From F23-D06 sp963603365 (lineage in GTDB: Bacteria > Bacteroidota > Bacteroidia > Bacteroidales > WCHB1-69): a DNA stretch of 47,806 nucleotides. The stretch covers positions 1-47,806 of the forward strand of contig CAVCMI010000034.1 of the NCBI GenBank assembly GCA_963603365.1. The letters are read 5' to 3'. The position numbers were made by a program, and so were the translations under genes. This document shows positions 18,958-27,915 of this stretch, piece after piece. The notes below the pieces were generated by a model. That model did no database searches. It saw nothing but the letters and a program-made list of their open reading frames with translations, and was not told the DNA's origin. Numbering within the stretch: the first letter of the stretch is position 1; each line of letters begins with the position of its first letter.

Positions 18958-19148
18958 AATGTATTGCATCATAAGGATTTGCCACAATAGGTTCTTCTGA
19001 CTGAAAACATCAATAAGGCAATGAATTGCGTTTCATTTTTGCGTCAAAAACCGTTCGCAAAGCACGTAGGTATAAAACGACCCAAAAAATTGTATCACTG
19101 TATTCTCGTTTTATTAAAAATAGTTTTAAACACAAAACAATACAAGAA

Positions 19149-20084
19149 ATGAAAAAAAAGATTGTGGATACGTTGATAATATTGTTTGCTGGAATAGCAT
19201 TTGTGCAATGCGAAAGAGCAGATGATTTGACATCAAACTATTCTTCATCCACGCTCAAACAAATAGGAGTATCAAATATCAAGGTTCAAAATGGTATGCT
19301 TTGCTTTGATTCCTGGGACCATTATGAATCTACAATCCTTGCTTTGGCTGCTGCATGTGAAAATCATGTTGCTCAGTACATAGATAGCATAAGTACATTA
19401 TTAAATTCTGACAATGACAGCATCATCAATTGCAAGATTGAAGATGATGGATTCAGCCAGTTTGCCCCATTGCACAATTTCGCTGATATATTTCATTTCA
19501 AGAGTTTATACAACAAACTTGAAAATGAGGAAAACGTCTGGATGGAAGACACGTCAGCGAATGAATATCCTTTCGGTACTACATCGTTAGAGCGTTATCA
19601 AACGGCTCTTCATAATGAAAACGGAGATGTTGTGATTGATGGAAAAATCTATAATCCAGACAAGAAAAATGAAGACGGTTGCGAAAAAAGAGGGGAAAAG
19701 ACCCAAAAAAGCAATTTGTTTTCATTGCCAAATGGGAAACAAGGCTATTTGAAGGTACAAATAAAAACCAATGCGGTTTCCTTTAGTGCAAGTACATCTT
19801 TGTTTCAGATTAAAAATGGTAAGGTTAAAAGATGTTATGCCAGAGGTTTGGGTGTCGCAAACGGCGGAAAAAAACTAACAACTTGCGATTATTACTATCA
19901 AACTATCCATGAGATAAACATGAGGGGCAATACGAAAATCAGGCCGTTGATTCCTTTGTGTTATGTAAGTGTATATGAAACCATTAGGTCACATCCGAAT
20001 TTTATATACCAATACTCTCCTCTGCTTTGGAGTGACCATGCGTTCAGTGCCTCAAATACAGTGATTCATTTAACATTACCCTAA
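19149..20084 (+). CDS. unknown probable lipoprotein, 311 residues
   Basis: I do not recognise this protein. It has a hydrophobic N-terminus ending in AFVQCERADD, so Cys20 is probably lipid-modified. The lipobox is loose, but Bacteroidota surface lipoproteins often carry acidic residues after the Cys, as here. The rest is soluble and mixed in character, with no motif I can name. A region around 170-200 is rich in charged residues. I chose the ATG at 19149 because the longer frame from 19026 adds a basic tail before the signal. The DNA is richer in A and T than the aroK side, which may mean transfer. It lies 12 bases before the next gene and is probably cotranscribed with it. Confidence 0.7.
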   Translation: MKKKIVDTLIILFAGIAFVQCERADDLTSNYSSSTLKQIGVSNIKVQNGMLCFDSWDHYESTILALAAACENHVAQYIDSISTLLNSDNDSIINCKIEDDGFSQFAPLHNFADIFHFKSLYNKLENEENVWMEDTSANEYPFGTTSLERYQTALHNENGDVVIDGKIYNPDKKNEDGCEKRGEKTQKSNLFSLPNGKQGYLKVQIKTNAVSFSASTSLFQIKNGKVKRCYARGLGVANGGKKLTTCDYYYQTIHEINMRGNTKIRPLIPLCYVSVYETIRSHPNFIYQYSPLLWSDHAFSASNTVIHLTLP

Positions 20085-20096
20085 ATTTTTATCGTT

Positions 20097-21740
20097 ATGA
20101 AAACTTTCAAAATGCTTATGTGCTGTCTGATGCTGGCGGGCGTCACTTGTTATGCACAAAATTCCGGCAATGTCGGAGAATCGTCATTTGAAAAGATGCT
20201 TCATTCTTTTTCAGTCCAATACAACAACTGCATCCACTTTCCGGCACGTTTTGATTACCATTGTGACCCCTCACTCGGGTGGACATCTATTCCGTCTTAC
20301 GGGAACGAATACTCGTTGGGGTATGAATTGATTTTTAAGTCTGGGTTCGGATTTGGTTTAGATGTCACTAAAGGGTTGGTCGGACTGAATGCCAAAAGTA
20401 ATGGCCAGTGGCCTATCAGATACTCTTCAAATAATGCCTTAGACTATGTCAATCTGTTGGAAGTCGACTATTGGTCTGTAAAAGCGAAAGCGACATATTC
20501 AAGAATCTTGACAGACAGGATTATGTTGAACACTGCAGTTGGCTTGAGTTTCCCTTTTTATAATCCTATGTTCATCACTTATGAACGTTCTTTTAACAAC
20601 AGCATTTACGACTACACCACAGATGCCTTGTTTTTGAATAATAACGATTGCATTCGCAATTGGGTCCCGGATCTTTTGTTGGGAGTCAACTTTCTGTTTC
20701 ATACCAAAAGGAATCCCCGAAACAATTTTATTGTGGGCTGTAATTTCAATGCCGGTTTTGTGCCCCGCTATTCTGGCCATTTTTCCCTTTCCGGATCTGT
20801 TGACCAACATGATTGCGACATCAAGTATGGATCATCTTACTTTGGCATCAACTTCGGATACTCATTCATCGGATTTGACAAGACTTTTAATCGGAATAAA
20901 TACCGTCAGGAATTAGATTACAGCACTTTCGACTTCAACAAAGCAGTTCATATCGTCTCTCTGCAGATGAACAACGGGTTGGCGGTAGGCGGTAAAGCAA
21001 TTTGGGAAGGTCCTGTCAAACCAGTAATAAATACAGCTTATTCTCCCTCTTTGTCTTTGAAATACAGTTGTTTGATACGTAAAGGTTTTGGTTTGTCCGT
21101 ATCAGTTCCCATAGGATTGTTCAGGAGTCAAGGAACGATTTCCCTTCAAGGAGTTGTGCCGTCAGACACAATCTGGGCCAATGGTACGGTTGGCGGCAAT
21201 GATTCGGAAAATGGGCTGTCCCTGGTTGAACCATATTGCGGATTGTCTTTGCAGGCAAGTTACGCACGTCAGATACACCGCAATGTTTTCATGCAGTGCG
21301 ACCTCGGTTTATCTGTACAGCATTTGTTAAACGACCATGCATTCGGAACTGCTTCCGTCGACGAAAACGGTTTGGTTGTCTTCAGTGAGGAAATGAACGC
21401 TTGCATAGGAAACCCGTATGAGCTTACCGCCGAGGAACGGATACCTTTTGCCCACGAAAACATACAGCATCATTCCTACGTCGACTGGTTCCCGAACATC
21501 TGCGGCGGCATCAGTTTTGCAGTTCATGGAAAGAATCCGTGCCACAATTTTGTTTTCGGCCTCAATTTCAACGTGGATTACACCACGCGGTATTCCTATA
21601 ACTACAGGACACTGCAGACGTTCCCGGGAAAATACAAGTCGTATGGAAAAATTGACTTTAATATGACAACGATAGGCCTGCATATAGGATATCAATTCAT
21701 GACAGGCAAGCAGGTGAAGTTGCAGGGAAAGGGAATGTGA
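20097..21740 (+). CDS. unknown beta-rich exported protein with two copies of one module
   Basis: The 547-residue protein has a signal peptide ending near CYAQN (residue 21). The body is rich in alternating hydrophobic strands, like an outer-membrane barrel. The two halves (about 25-265 and 275-540) repeat the same plan. RNNFIVGCNFNAGFVPRYS in the first half matches HNFVFGLNFNVDYTTRYS in the second. Each copy is preceded by a WVPDLLLGVNFLFH / WFPNICGGISFAVH pair and followed by a final FGINFGYSF / IGLHIGYQF strand. It may form one larger barrel or two small ones. The unknown lipoprotein 12 bases upstream is a likely partner. No database family is recognised. Confidence 0.75.
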   Translation: MKTFKMLMCCLMLAGVTCYAQNSGNVGESSFEKMLHSFSVQYNNCIHFPARFDYHCDPSLGWTSIPSYGNEYSLGYELIFKSGFGFGLDVTKGLVGLNAKSNGQWPIRYSSNNALDYVNLLEVDYWSVKAKATYSRILTDRIMLNTAVGLSFPFYNPMFITYERSFNNSIYDYTTDALFLNNNDCIRNWVPDLLLGVNFLFHTKRNPRNNFIVGCNFNAGFVPRYSGHFSLSGSVDQHDCDIKYGSSYFGINFGYSFIGFDKTFNRNKYRQELDYSTFDFNKAVHIVSLQMNNGLAVGGKAIWEGPVKPVINTAYSPSLSLKYSCLIRKGFGLSVSVPIGLFRSQGTISLQGVVPSDTIWANGTVGGNDSENGLSLVEPYCGLSLQASYARQIHRNVFMQCDLGLSVQHLLNDHAFGTASVDENGLVVFSEEMNACIGNPYELTAEERIPFAHENIQHHSYVDWFPNICGGISFAVHGKNPCHNFVFGLNFNVDYTTRYSYNYRTLQTFPGKYKSYGKIDFNMTTIGLHIGYQFMTGKQVKLQGKGM

Positions 21741-21834
21741 GGAATGAGGAATTGAGGTAGGACAAAATTGCGGATACAATATAATCCAGTCGTTGCCGTT
21801 ATCAGAATCCTGTAAACTGAAACTGACACCGATT

Positions 21835-22305
21835 ATGAAGAAATGCAATCTGAAGAAAATGCTTTCCATTCCGTTCTTGTTGTTATTCTTTGTTTCTGCT
21901 GCGGCACAATCCGATGCCGATAAGGTTTTAGGCGTTTATTATGTCAAGGATGACCAGTCGGACGAAGTGGTGAAGATCAGGATATACAAATGCAGCAACG
22001 GCACATACGCCGGCAAAGTAAGTTGGATGGAGAATCCGAAATTCAAAGACGGGACACCCAAGACGGACATTAAGAACCCGGATCCGGGCAAACGCAAAAC
22101 ACCTGCCGACAAGATACAGATGCTGTCAGGCTTCACATACAACAAAAAAGAGAAAAAATGGGAGGGCGGCACGGTTTACGACCCTATTCACGGCAAAACC
22201 TACAAGTGCCAGATGTGGTTCGGCGATAATAAGACCCTACACCTGCGCGGCTATATCGGTATCCCGACGATTGGACGTACTATGAAATGGAAGAAAATTG
22301 CATAA
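21835..22305 (+). CDS. DUF2147 family exported protein
   Basis: The 156-residue protein has a signal peptide (cut near SAAAQ, residue 25) and a small beta-barrel-like domain typical of DUF2147. GVYYVKDDQSDEVVKIRIYKC, then GTYAGKVSWM, and a C-terminal GGTVYDPIHGKTYKC and LRGYIGIPTIGRTMKWKK are family features. The function is unknown. I chose the ATG at 21835 for the signal peptide. The next gene starts 44 bases later. Confidence 0.88.
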   Translation: MKKCNLKKMLSIPFLLLFFVSAAAQSDADKVLGVYYVKDDQSDEVVKIRIYKCSNGTYAGKVSWMENPKFKDGTPKTDIKNPDPGKRKTPADKIQMLSGFTYNKKEKKWEGGTVYDPIHGKTYKCQMWFGDNKTLHLRGYIGIPTIGRTMKWKKIA

Positions 22306-22349
22306 TAGCATAAGTGTATTTGTTTAACAAAGAATCAATCCTAACAGTT

Positions 22350-22934
22350 ATGACAGAGAATCTGAAAGACAGAATTGTCTGGTTGAAAAGAGGCCGCATT
22401 GTCACCGCGTTGCTGGCTGTTGTGCTTGGTGTGCTGTTTGTAGTTATGCCAGAAGCCTCGGCGGACGCGCTGGCAGCAGTGTCTGGCATATTGTTGCTTT
22501 TGGCGGGCGTTGTCTCACTTGCCGTTTTCCTGTTCTATGGCATTGTTGCAGGCAATAGGTTGCTCATTTCTGCCATTGTGCTTGTTTTGGCAGGCATCTT
22601 CTGTTTGGTGCATCCCGGGGCCGTGCAGACGGTGCTTAGCGCCATTTTCGGTATGCTCATTATCCTCGACGGAAGCCAATTCCTTGCAGCCGCTATCGAG
22701 TGCGCCCGCGTGAAGATGAAAGGCTGGTTTCTGATGCTCCTGCTGTCGTTGCTTGTCATCGTGTTCGGCGGCATTGTGCTGCTCGGTTCGTTTGATGCGT
22801 TTATGGTCTTCGTCGGCATTTCTCTGGTGGCAGACGGCATTTGCAAACTAATCATAACGTGCGCATTCAGCCGCCGCATCAACGAGGCAAAGAAGAAAAT
22901 GAACGAGATGCGCAATACGATATACATTGACTGA
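22350..22934 (+). CDS. HdeD/DUF308-like membrane protein
   Basis: The 194-residue protein has six hydrophobic segments between about 15 and 170, in the repeated pattern of the HdeD (DUF308) family. It ends in a short basic cytoplasmic tail (SRRINEAKKKMNEMR). E. coli HdeD is linked to acid resistance at high density; the molecular role is unknown and need not be the same here. I chose the ATG at 22350 (MTENLKDRIVWLKRG). The stop lies 2 bases from the stop of the opposing flippase gene, with no visible terminator between them. Confidence 0.85.
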   Translation: MTENLKDRIVWLKRGRIVTALLAVVLGVLFVVMPEASADALAAVSGILLLLAGVVSLAVFLFYGIVAGNRLLISAIVLVLAGIFCLVHPGAVQTVLSAIFGMLIILDGSQFLAAAIECARVKMKGWFLMLLLSLLVIVFGGIVLLGSFDAFMVFVGISLVADGICKLIITCAFSRRINEAKKKMNEMRNTIYID

Positions 22935-22936
22935 GG

Positions 22937-24325
22937 CTACTGTATCCCCAATTTTGACAACCCTAAACGTATCAGCAGCGAGACGGCAATAGGGCAGACG
23001 ATATAAAAAAGCACAAAAAGCAGAAAGCGGCTGAAGCGGATGCCCGTATAGTAGAGAAAAAGTCCGATGTCGGCCAACTTGTAGAGCGTGCCGGCCAACG
23101 CAAACAACACCAGCACATGGTAGGCGTTGCCGAAAACAAGGAAGCCGATGCCGAAAGCCAACAGGTTGAGCACAATGCCTAAAACAGAGAAGAACAGGTT
23201 GAGTTTCTGTTTCCCGATGATTACAAAGTTGCCAGACAGACAAGTGCTGCAGAATACGACAAGTTGGTACAATCCGAGAATGGCTGCAAAACTGCCTGCC
23301 TGTTTCCATTGCGACCCTAAAAAGAACACAAACAGCGGTTCTCCGAAAATCATCAGCAATGCGATGGGAATGATGGCCGTTTTGACGTTGGCGGTCAGTA
23401 TTTTGTATGAAAACTCGCCGATGGGTTCGCCGGCATTGTAGCGGCTTGTCGCCTCTTGATAGTAAACCCGGTTCACGGGGCTGGACAAGAAGCGGACGGG
23501 AATGCCCAAAATGCTCATGCACATCGAATAGGAACCCAGAACGGCACTCCCGAACAGCCGCTTGATGAGTTGTACGGGCAACTGCTGGGCAAGCGTGTCT
23601 ACAATGTTGGCGGGACATTGGTACAACGGAAACTTCCTGTGCTTCCGAAGCAGGTTGAGCATTGAGCAAGAATCGTCCGTTTTGCCCGAAAAAGGGTTGG
23701 CACGGCGGAGCATATAGAGGGTTACCAGCAATGTTGACAGCAGTTTCCCGGAAAGGTATCCCCATAAGCCGCAACCCAGCAACCCCAACAGAATGCTGAC
23801 CGTCACATCGGCACATACGCCGATGACTGGGTTCCAGAACAGCACCTTGTACATTTTCAGACGGTTTATGTAGGCATAGCAGACGGCAGAGACGTTGGTG
23901 AACACGATGTACAGCCATAACAGGAGACAGGCAACCTTGTAGTTGAGGTTTACGGTGAACAATTGGAACGTTCCGGACAACAGCAGGGCGATTGTCAGCA
24001 GCAGCGTTGACAACAAAACGACTGCGGCTACGGTGAGGCGGCAGAGCCCTTTTGCTTCCTCATCCTCCTTCGGAATCATAATGGCAGACATCAGCCCCAA
24101 GCATACCAATACGCCGATGATGGCGGAATTGGATACTAAAAAAGAATAGTCTCCCAATATGTCAGGCCCGTAAATGCGGCTGATGAACGGAAGCGTCAGA
24201 AAGGTGATGACCTGAGACACCAACACTCCCGCCGACAGGGTCATGACGCTCTTGAAAAAAGAGTTGCTGCGGATTTTGTCTTGCAAGACCGAAACGAGAT
24301 GTTTGATGCCGTTTGCCCGGGACAT
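22937..24325 (-). CDS. polysaccharide flippase (Wzx/MOP superfamily)
   Basis: The 462-residue membrane protein has about twelve to fourteen hydrophobic segments and the N-terminal pattern of the polysaccharide-biosynthesis flippases (FFKSVMTLSAGVLVSQVITFLTLPFISRIYGPDILGDYSF). Such proteins move lipid-linked sugar units across the inner membrane. No glycosyltransferase cluster is adjacent; the nearest sugar genes are manC and wecB, several genes away. The substrate is unknown. It probably has its own promoter at 24385-24392. Confidence 0.88.
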   Translation of the reverse strand: MSRANGIKHLVSVLQDKIRSNSFFKSVMTLSAGVLVSQVITFLTLPFISRIYGPDILGDYSFLVSNSAIIGVLVCLGLMSAIMIPKEDEEAKGLCRLTVAAVVLLSTLLLTIALLLSGTFQLFTVNLNYKVACLLLWLYIVFTNVSAVCYAYINRLKMYKVLFWNPVIGVCADVTVSILLGLLGCGLWGYLSGKLLSTLLVTLYMLRRANPFSGKTDDSCSMLNLLRKHRKFPLYQCPANIVDTLAQQLPVQLIKRLFGSAVLGSYSMCMSILGIPVRFLSSPVNRVYYQEATSRYNAGEPIGEFSYKILTANVKTAIIPIALLMIFGEPLFVFFLGSQWKQAGSFAAILGLYQLVVFCSTCLSGNFVIIGKQKLNLFFSVLGIVLNLLAFGIGFLVFGNAYHVLVLFALAGTLYKLADIGLFLYYTGIRFSRFLLFVLFYIVCPIAVSLLIRLGLSKLGIQ

Positions 24326-24384
24326 GTTTTATTTCAATGTATAAGTAAGCAAGGCATTGCGCCCTTGTTGCCTTGAAACTGCTG

Positions 24385-24392
24385 CAAAGATA
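24385..24392 (-). promoter_or_regulatory. flippase promoter -7 element
   Basis: Read on the minus strand, TATCTTTG followed by C lies about 60 bases before the flippase ATG. No clear TTG element is at the usual distance. Confidence 0.5.
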
Positions 24393-24450
24393 CGATAAAA
24401 CAAGCAGAAGACCTTGCCTTTGTCAGGGCAGAGGCAAATTTTACAGAAGC

Positions 24451-24480
24451 TTGCACGAAAGGAAAAAAAATGTATCTTTG
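24451..24480 (+). promoter_or_regulatory. tRNA promoter
   Basis: TTG at 24451-24453 and TATCTTTG at 24473-24480 with a 19-base spacer make a near-ideal Bacteroidota promoter 30 bases before the tRNA. Confidence 0.78.
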
Positions 24481-24510
24481 CCGTCTCAAAAAATGACAAT
24501 GGAATTGTCG

Positions 24511-24584
24511 GGTCCCTTAGCTCAGTTGGTTAGAGCATCTGACTCATAATCAGAGGGTCCAAGGTTCGATACCTTGAGGGACCA
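24511..24584 (+). tRNA. tRNA with CAT anticodon, probably tRNA-Met
   Basis: A full cloverleaf is visible: acceptor GGTCCCT/AGGGACC, D arm GCTC...GAGC, anticodon stem TCTGA/TCAGA with loop CTCATAA (anticodon CAT at 24545-24547), T arm CAAGG/CCTTG with TTCGATA, and discriminator A. The CCA end is not encoded. It is probably the elongator Met tRNA. A lysidine-modified tRNA-Ile has the same gene anticodon and is not excluded. The acceptor starts with a paired G, so it is not a typical initiator. Confidence 0.93.
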
Positions 24585-24590
24585 CAACGC

Positions 24591-24632
24591 AAAGGAAGCG
24601 CTTGTTGAAAAAAATCAACAAGCGCTTCCTTT
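24591..24632. terminator. perfect 18-bp hairpin after the tRNA
   Basis: The arms 24591-24608 and 24615-24632 are perfect reverse complements (AAAGGAAGCGCTTGTTGA against its complement), with a six-A loop. It starts 6 bases after the tRNA and ends in CTTT. It is very probably the tRNA terminator, and may also stop transcripts arriving from the TonB receptor gene on the other strand. Confidence 0.8.
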
Positions 24633-24698
24633 ATGAAAAGGGCAAGTGTTTAATAAAAAAAACGATTGTAAGTTTGTGCGTTTTTGACAATTCTCAAG

Positions 24699-26789
24699 TC
24701 AGAAACTATATCCTATCTTCACTCTCCATCCGAATCCCTGCATCGGATAGTTCCGGATTATCTCGTAATTGATGTTGGAAAGGTTGAGCAACTCTAATTT
24801 AATGTCAATTTTCGTGCCTTTTATGCCCGATTTAGACTTGAGTATCTCTATGTCGTGCCCTATCGTGATGCTGTGGTCGATATAGCCGTTCACAATGTTG
24901 TCAGGTATGTTCTCCCGCAGGGAATACCTTTTGCCGCAAAGGATGAGGTGGTAGCCAACGGTAAACCAGGGGGTCTGGAAACTTATGCTCGAGGTTCCGG
25001 ACCATTTGGGTGTATAGGGTATCTGGTGATTGTAGGTCTTGCTGTCCTTTTCGGTGCGGTCAATGGCTTTTTGGTAAGTCGCATTGCCATTGAATCTGAA
25101 ACAGTATCCTCTTGAAAACCAGTATTCCAAATTCGCATTCAGTTCTCCTCCGGCAATCCAGACCTTCCCGTAATTGAGCATCGTCCATGAGAAGAGGTTC
25201 CCAGAAGGAAATGCTACGATTTTGTCTTTCACGATGTTGAAATAACCGTCAAAAGAGGCCGATGCTGTTATTTTGCCTCCGGAAAAACGATGCTGTTGCA
25301 ATACAACCCCTGCATTCCATTGATGTGTCTTCTCCGGTTCAAGTTCAAGGTTGCCTACTTCCCGGTAGTAAAGGTCGTTGAAGGTGGGCATCCGGAAGAT
25401 GTTCTTGTAAAAAGCCCGGAAAAGAAACAGGTTCCCAGGTTGTACAGAGGCGCTCACGGACGGGGATAGGTGCATGTAGTTCTTGCCGATGGTTTCTCCT
25501 TGTGCGCGGTTGAAGACCCCGGTGAACAGGATGTTTGTTGCCACCGTGAAGACAGGGTTGCTTATTTTTCCGGTCAGTGCAGACAAGGCGGTGACCCTTA
25601 ACGGGTCTTCATGACTTAATGTATTTGCTTTTAGTTGGTTGTAGAACAGGTCGTTGGATAAGGACAACGCAAAGCTTGTCTTTCCTCTGAGGTCGTTGTC
25701 ATAACCTACTGTCTGGGTTAGATAGCCCTCAAATTGGCGGTAGCGGTTGTCTACCCCCCCTGCGTCGTTCAAATAAGCCGGGTCAAGGTATTTGGTGTAG
25801 TCGTAATTGTATTTGACGCCGGCGTGACATTGCCAATGTCCATCAAAAGTGTTGGTGTATTGAGCCTGCCCGAAGATGTTCCTGTTCCACAGCCGTTGCG
25901 AAGATTCGAGGTTGTAAAAAACGGTGGCGGATGGCAACCCGCGCTTTGAGTCATAGCAATACCCTTTTATTGAAAGGAATTGTCTTCGGCTGATGGCAAT
26001 GTTTATGTTTGCTTCGGCAGTAAAAGCCCTCATCTCCGAGTTTTGCCGCCGTTCTCTTGAAACGCTGTCTGTTTCTCTTCCATAGTGCAGCAGGTAAGGA
26101 TAGTTTCCGTCAGAGTGCGTATAATTCCCCGATATGTTCCAAAGCAGGTATCTGTCTTCCCGTTTCTTGCTGTGCAGCAGATGTTCGAAAAAGAATTGCG
26201 GCGAAACGAGTCCGTACGCCCCTTCTGTGAGGGCTATCCTGAACGACACCGGCCGCTCGGGCATCGGGTGGTATGTTCTGACATCTAAGAGATTGCTGTA
26301 TGAAAACGCCCGGGCAGGCTTCATAATGTCATTGTCCAGTCCTGTAATCAGTTTGACACTGCCAAGGCATTCCATCGATATCTTGCCCAAGTCTATCTGC
26401 CCGGTTTGGCAGTCGGTGAGTGCGATGTTGTCGTATGTCACGCCCGTGTGTTGCGACCCGAGCCCGCGCACCGACACGGTCTTCATACCGCCCACGCCGC
26501 CATAGTCTTTCACAACTGCCCCGGACAAGTATTTGATGGCATCCGACAACTGTAGCGTGGGAAGTTCGCGCAATTGCATTGCGGAGAGAGTCTGCACCGC
26601 CGCAGGACTTGTCTCCGTTCTGAAAAACCATCCTCCGATGCTGACTTCGTCAAGCATCCTTACTTTCGTGCTGTCCTCCTGTTGCGCCCGTGCCGAATCT
26701 GTGACTAAGCCAAAAAGGACAAACAGACTGACCAGTGCCAGTTTGTTTGTCCAAAGCAAATATGTAGGATGTCCTTTCACGAAGGACAA
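24699..26789 (-). CDS. TonB-dependent outer-membrane receptor
   Basis: The 696-residue protein has a signal sequence ending near ARAQQ (residue 36) and a short region VRMLDEVSIGG that may serve as TonB box. A plug domain covers about 55-165, with AIKYLSGAVVKDYGGVGGMKTVSVRGLGSQHTGV inside it, and a beta barrel ends in GWRVKIGYSF with the typical terminal Phe. It lacks the carboxypeptidase-like N-terminal domain of SusC proteins and no SusD gene is adjacent, so it is more like a metal-chelate or cofactor receptor. The substrate is unknown. It starts 2 bases after manC stops. Confidence 0.9.
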   Translation of the reverse strand: MSFVKGHPTYLLWTNKLALVSLFVLFGLVTDSARAQQEDSTKVRMLDEVSIGGWFFRTETSPAAVQTLSAMQLRELPTLQLSDAIKYLSGAVVKDYGGVGGMKTVSVRGLGSQHTGVTYDNIALTDCQTGQIDLGKISMECLGSVKLITGLDNDIMKPARAFSYSNLLDVRTYHPMPERPVSFRIALTEGAYGLVSPQFFFEHLLHSKKREDRYLLWNISGNYTHSDGNYPYLLHYGRETDSVSRERRQNSEMRAFTAEANINIAISRRQFLSIKGYCYDSKRGLPSATVFYNLESSQRLWNRNIFGQAQYTNTFDGHWQCHAGVKYNYDYTKYLDPAYLNDAGGVDNRYRQFEGYLTQTVGYDNDLRGKTSFALSLSNDLFYNQLKANTLSHEDPLRVTALSALTGKISNPVFTVATNILFTGVFNRAQGETIGKNYMHLSPSVSASVQPGNLFLFRAFYKNIFRMPTFNDLYYREVGNLELEPEKTHQWNAGVVLQQHRFSGGKITASASFDGYFNIVKDKIVAFPSGNLFSWTMLNYGKVWIAGGELNANLEYWFSRGYCFRFNGNATYQKAIDRTEKDSKTYNHQIPYTPKWSGTSSISFQTPWFTVGYHLILCGKRYSLRENIPDNIVNGYIDHSITIGHDIEILKSKSGIKGTKIDIKLELLNLSNINYEIIRNYPMQGFGWRVKIGYSF

Positions 26790-26791
26790 GA

Positions 26792-27886
26792 CTAAATGTA
26801 CTTGTTCCCGAAATCCACTTGCACGTCAGCGACGTATTGGCGGATTTGCTGCTCGTCAGATTTGCGGCAGACCAGCAGGATGTTGTCATTCTCCACAACG
26901 ATATAGTCTTCAAGACCTTGCAGCACGACAACCTTGTCTTTTGGGACGTTAACGATACAGTTGGAGGTTTCGTAAGCCTTGACGTGGTTTCCAGAGATGA
27001 CATTCTGTTTGCTGTCTTTTTTGCGCAGGTTGTAGAGAGAGCCCCATGTGCCGAGGTCAGACCAGCCGAAGTCTGCGGCATATACTTTCACGTTGCGAGC
27101 TTTTTCCATAATGCCGTAGTCAATAGAGATGTTCTTGCACACTTGGTAAATGTGGTCAATGAAATCTTGCTCTTTCTCAGTGTTGTAGAGTCCGTCTCCT
27201 TGTTTGAACAGGCTTGACACGTCGGGGAGAAAACGGTCAAAAGCTTTTTCGATTGAAGAGAGCGACCACATGAAGATGCCGGCGTTCCAGAGAAAATCAC
27301 CGCTATCGATAAAATGCCGGGCCATTTCAAGCTCGGGCTTCTCTGTGAATGTTTTCACGGCATAGATCGAATCGTTTTTGTCGTATCTTTTGTCTTCATC
27401 ATATTGGATGTATCCGTAGCCGGTGTTGGGCGAAGAGGGGCGTATGCCGATGGTGAGCAGCCAGTCGTTGTCTGTCACGGCGGAAAGACCCTGTTCGATG
27501 ACGTTCACAAAGGAGTTTTCATCGAGGATGACATGGTCGGAGGGAGCAACGACAATCACGGCGTCCGGATTCCGGCTTTTGATTTTCTGGTTGGCATATT
27601 CGATGCAAGGAGCCGTGTTGCGGCGGTAGGGCTCTAATATGATCTGTTCCTCTGAGATGTCAGGTATCTGACGCATGGTCAGTTCTTTGTTCTGTTTGTT
27701 GGTGACGATGTAGATGTTTTCCTTGAGGCAAACTTTGGCAAATCGGTTGAATGTTTTCTGTATCAATGTCTTGCCTTCTCCTAAGATGTCGAGGAACTGT
27801 TTTGGGGTTTTGCTGTTGCTCATAGGCCAAAAGCGTGCGCCCACACCTCCGGCCATAATAACACAATAATGGTTCGGGTTGATCAT
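26792..27886 (-). CDS. manC: mannose-1-phosphate guanylyltransferase
   Basis: It makes GDP-mannose from mannose-1-phosphate and GTP for surface glycans. The 364-residue protein opens with the nucleotidyltransferase signature VIMAGGVGARFWPMSNSKTPKQFL (in parts, residues 9-32) and has FTEKPE near 190 and WNAGIFMW near 206. It is the short form without the isomerase domain. It lies between pgk (29 bases upstream) and the TonB receptor (2 bases downstream) in a minus-strand run. Confidence 0.93.
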   Translation of the reverse strand: MINPNHYCVIMAGGVGARFWPMSNSKTPKQFLDILGEGKTLIQKTFNRFAKVCLKENIYIVTNKQNKELTMRQIPDISEEQIILEPYRRNTAPCIEYANQKIKSRNPDAVIVVAPSDHVILDENSFVNVIEQGLSAVTDNDWLLTIGIRPSSPNTGYGYIQYDEDKRYDKNDSIYAVKTFTEKPELEMARHFIDSGDFLWNAGIFMWSLSSIEKAFDRFLPDVSSLFKQGDGLYNTEKEQDFIDHIYQVCKNISIDYGIMEKARNVKVYAADFGWSDLGTWGSLYNLRKKDSKQNVISGNHVKAYETSNCIVNVPKDKVVVLQGLEDYIVVENDNILLVCRKSDEQQIRQYVADVQVDFGNKYI

Positions 27887-27915
27887 AGTGTATGTTTTTT
27901 TTTACATAGATTCGG

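Noticed and set aside
24511..24584. Initiator tRNA-Met
   Set aside because: The first acceptor pair is intact (G-C) and the anticodon stem lacks three successive G-C pairs, so it is not an initiator.
24699..26789. SusC-type glycan transporter
   Set aside because: No carboxypeptidase-like N-terminal domain, no SusD neighbour, and only 696 residues.
24699..26789. Vitamin B12 receptor serving the mutase
   Set aside because: No cobalamin riboswitch or B12 gene neighbours are seen, so linking it to the B12-dependent mutase would be a guess.
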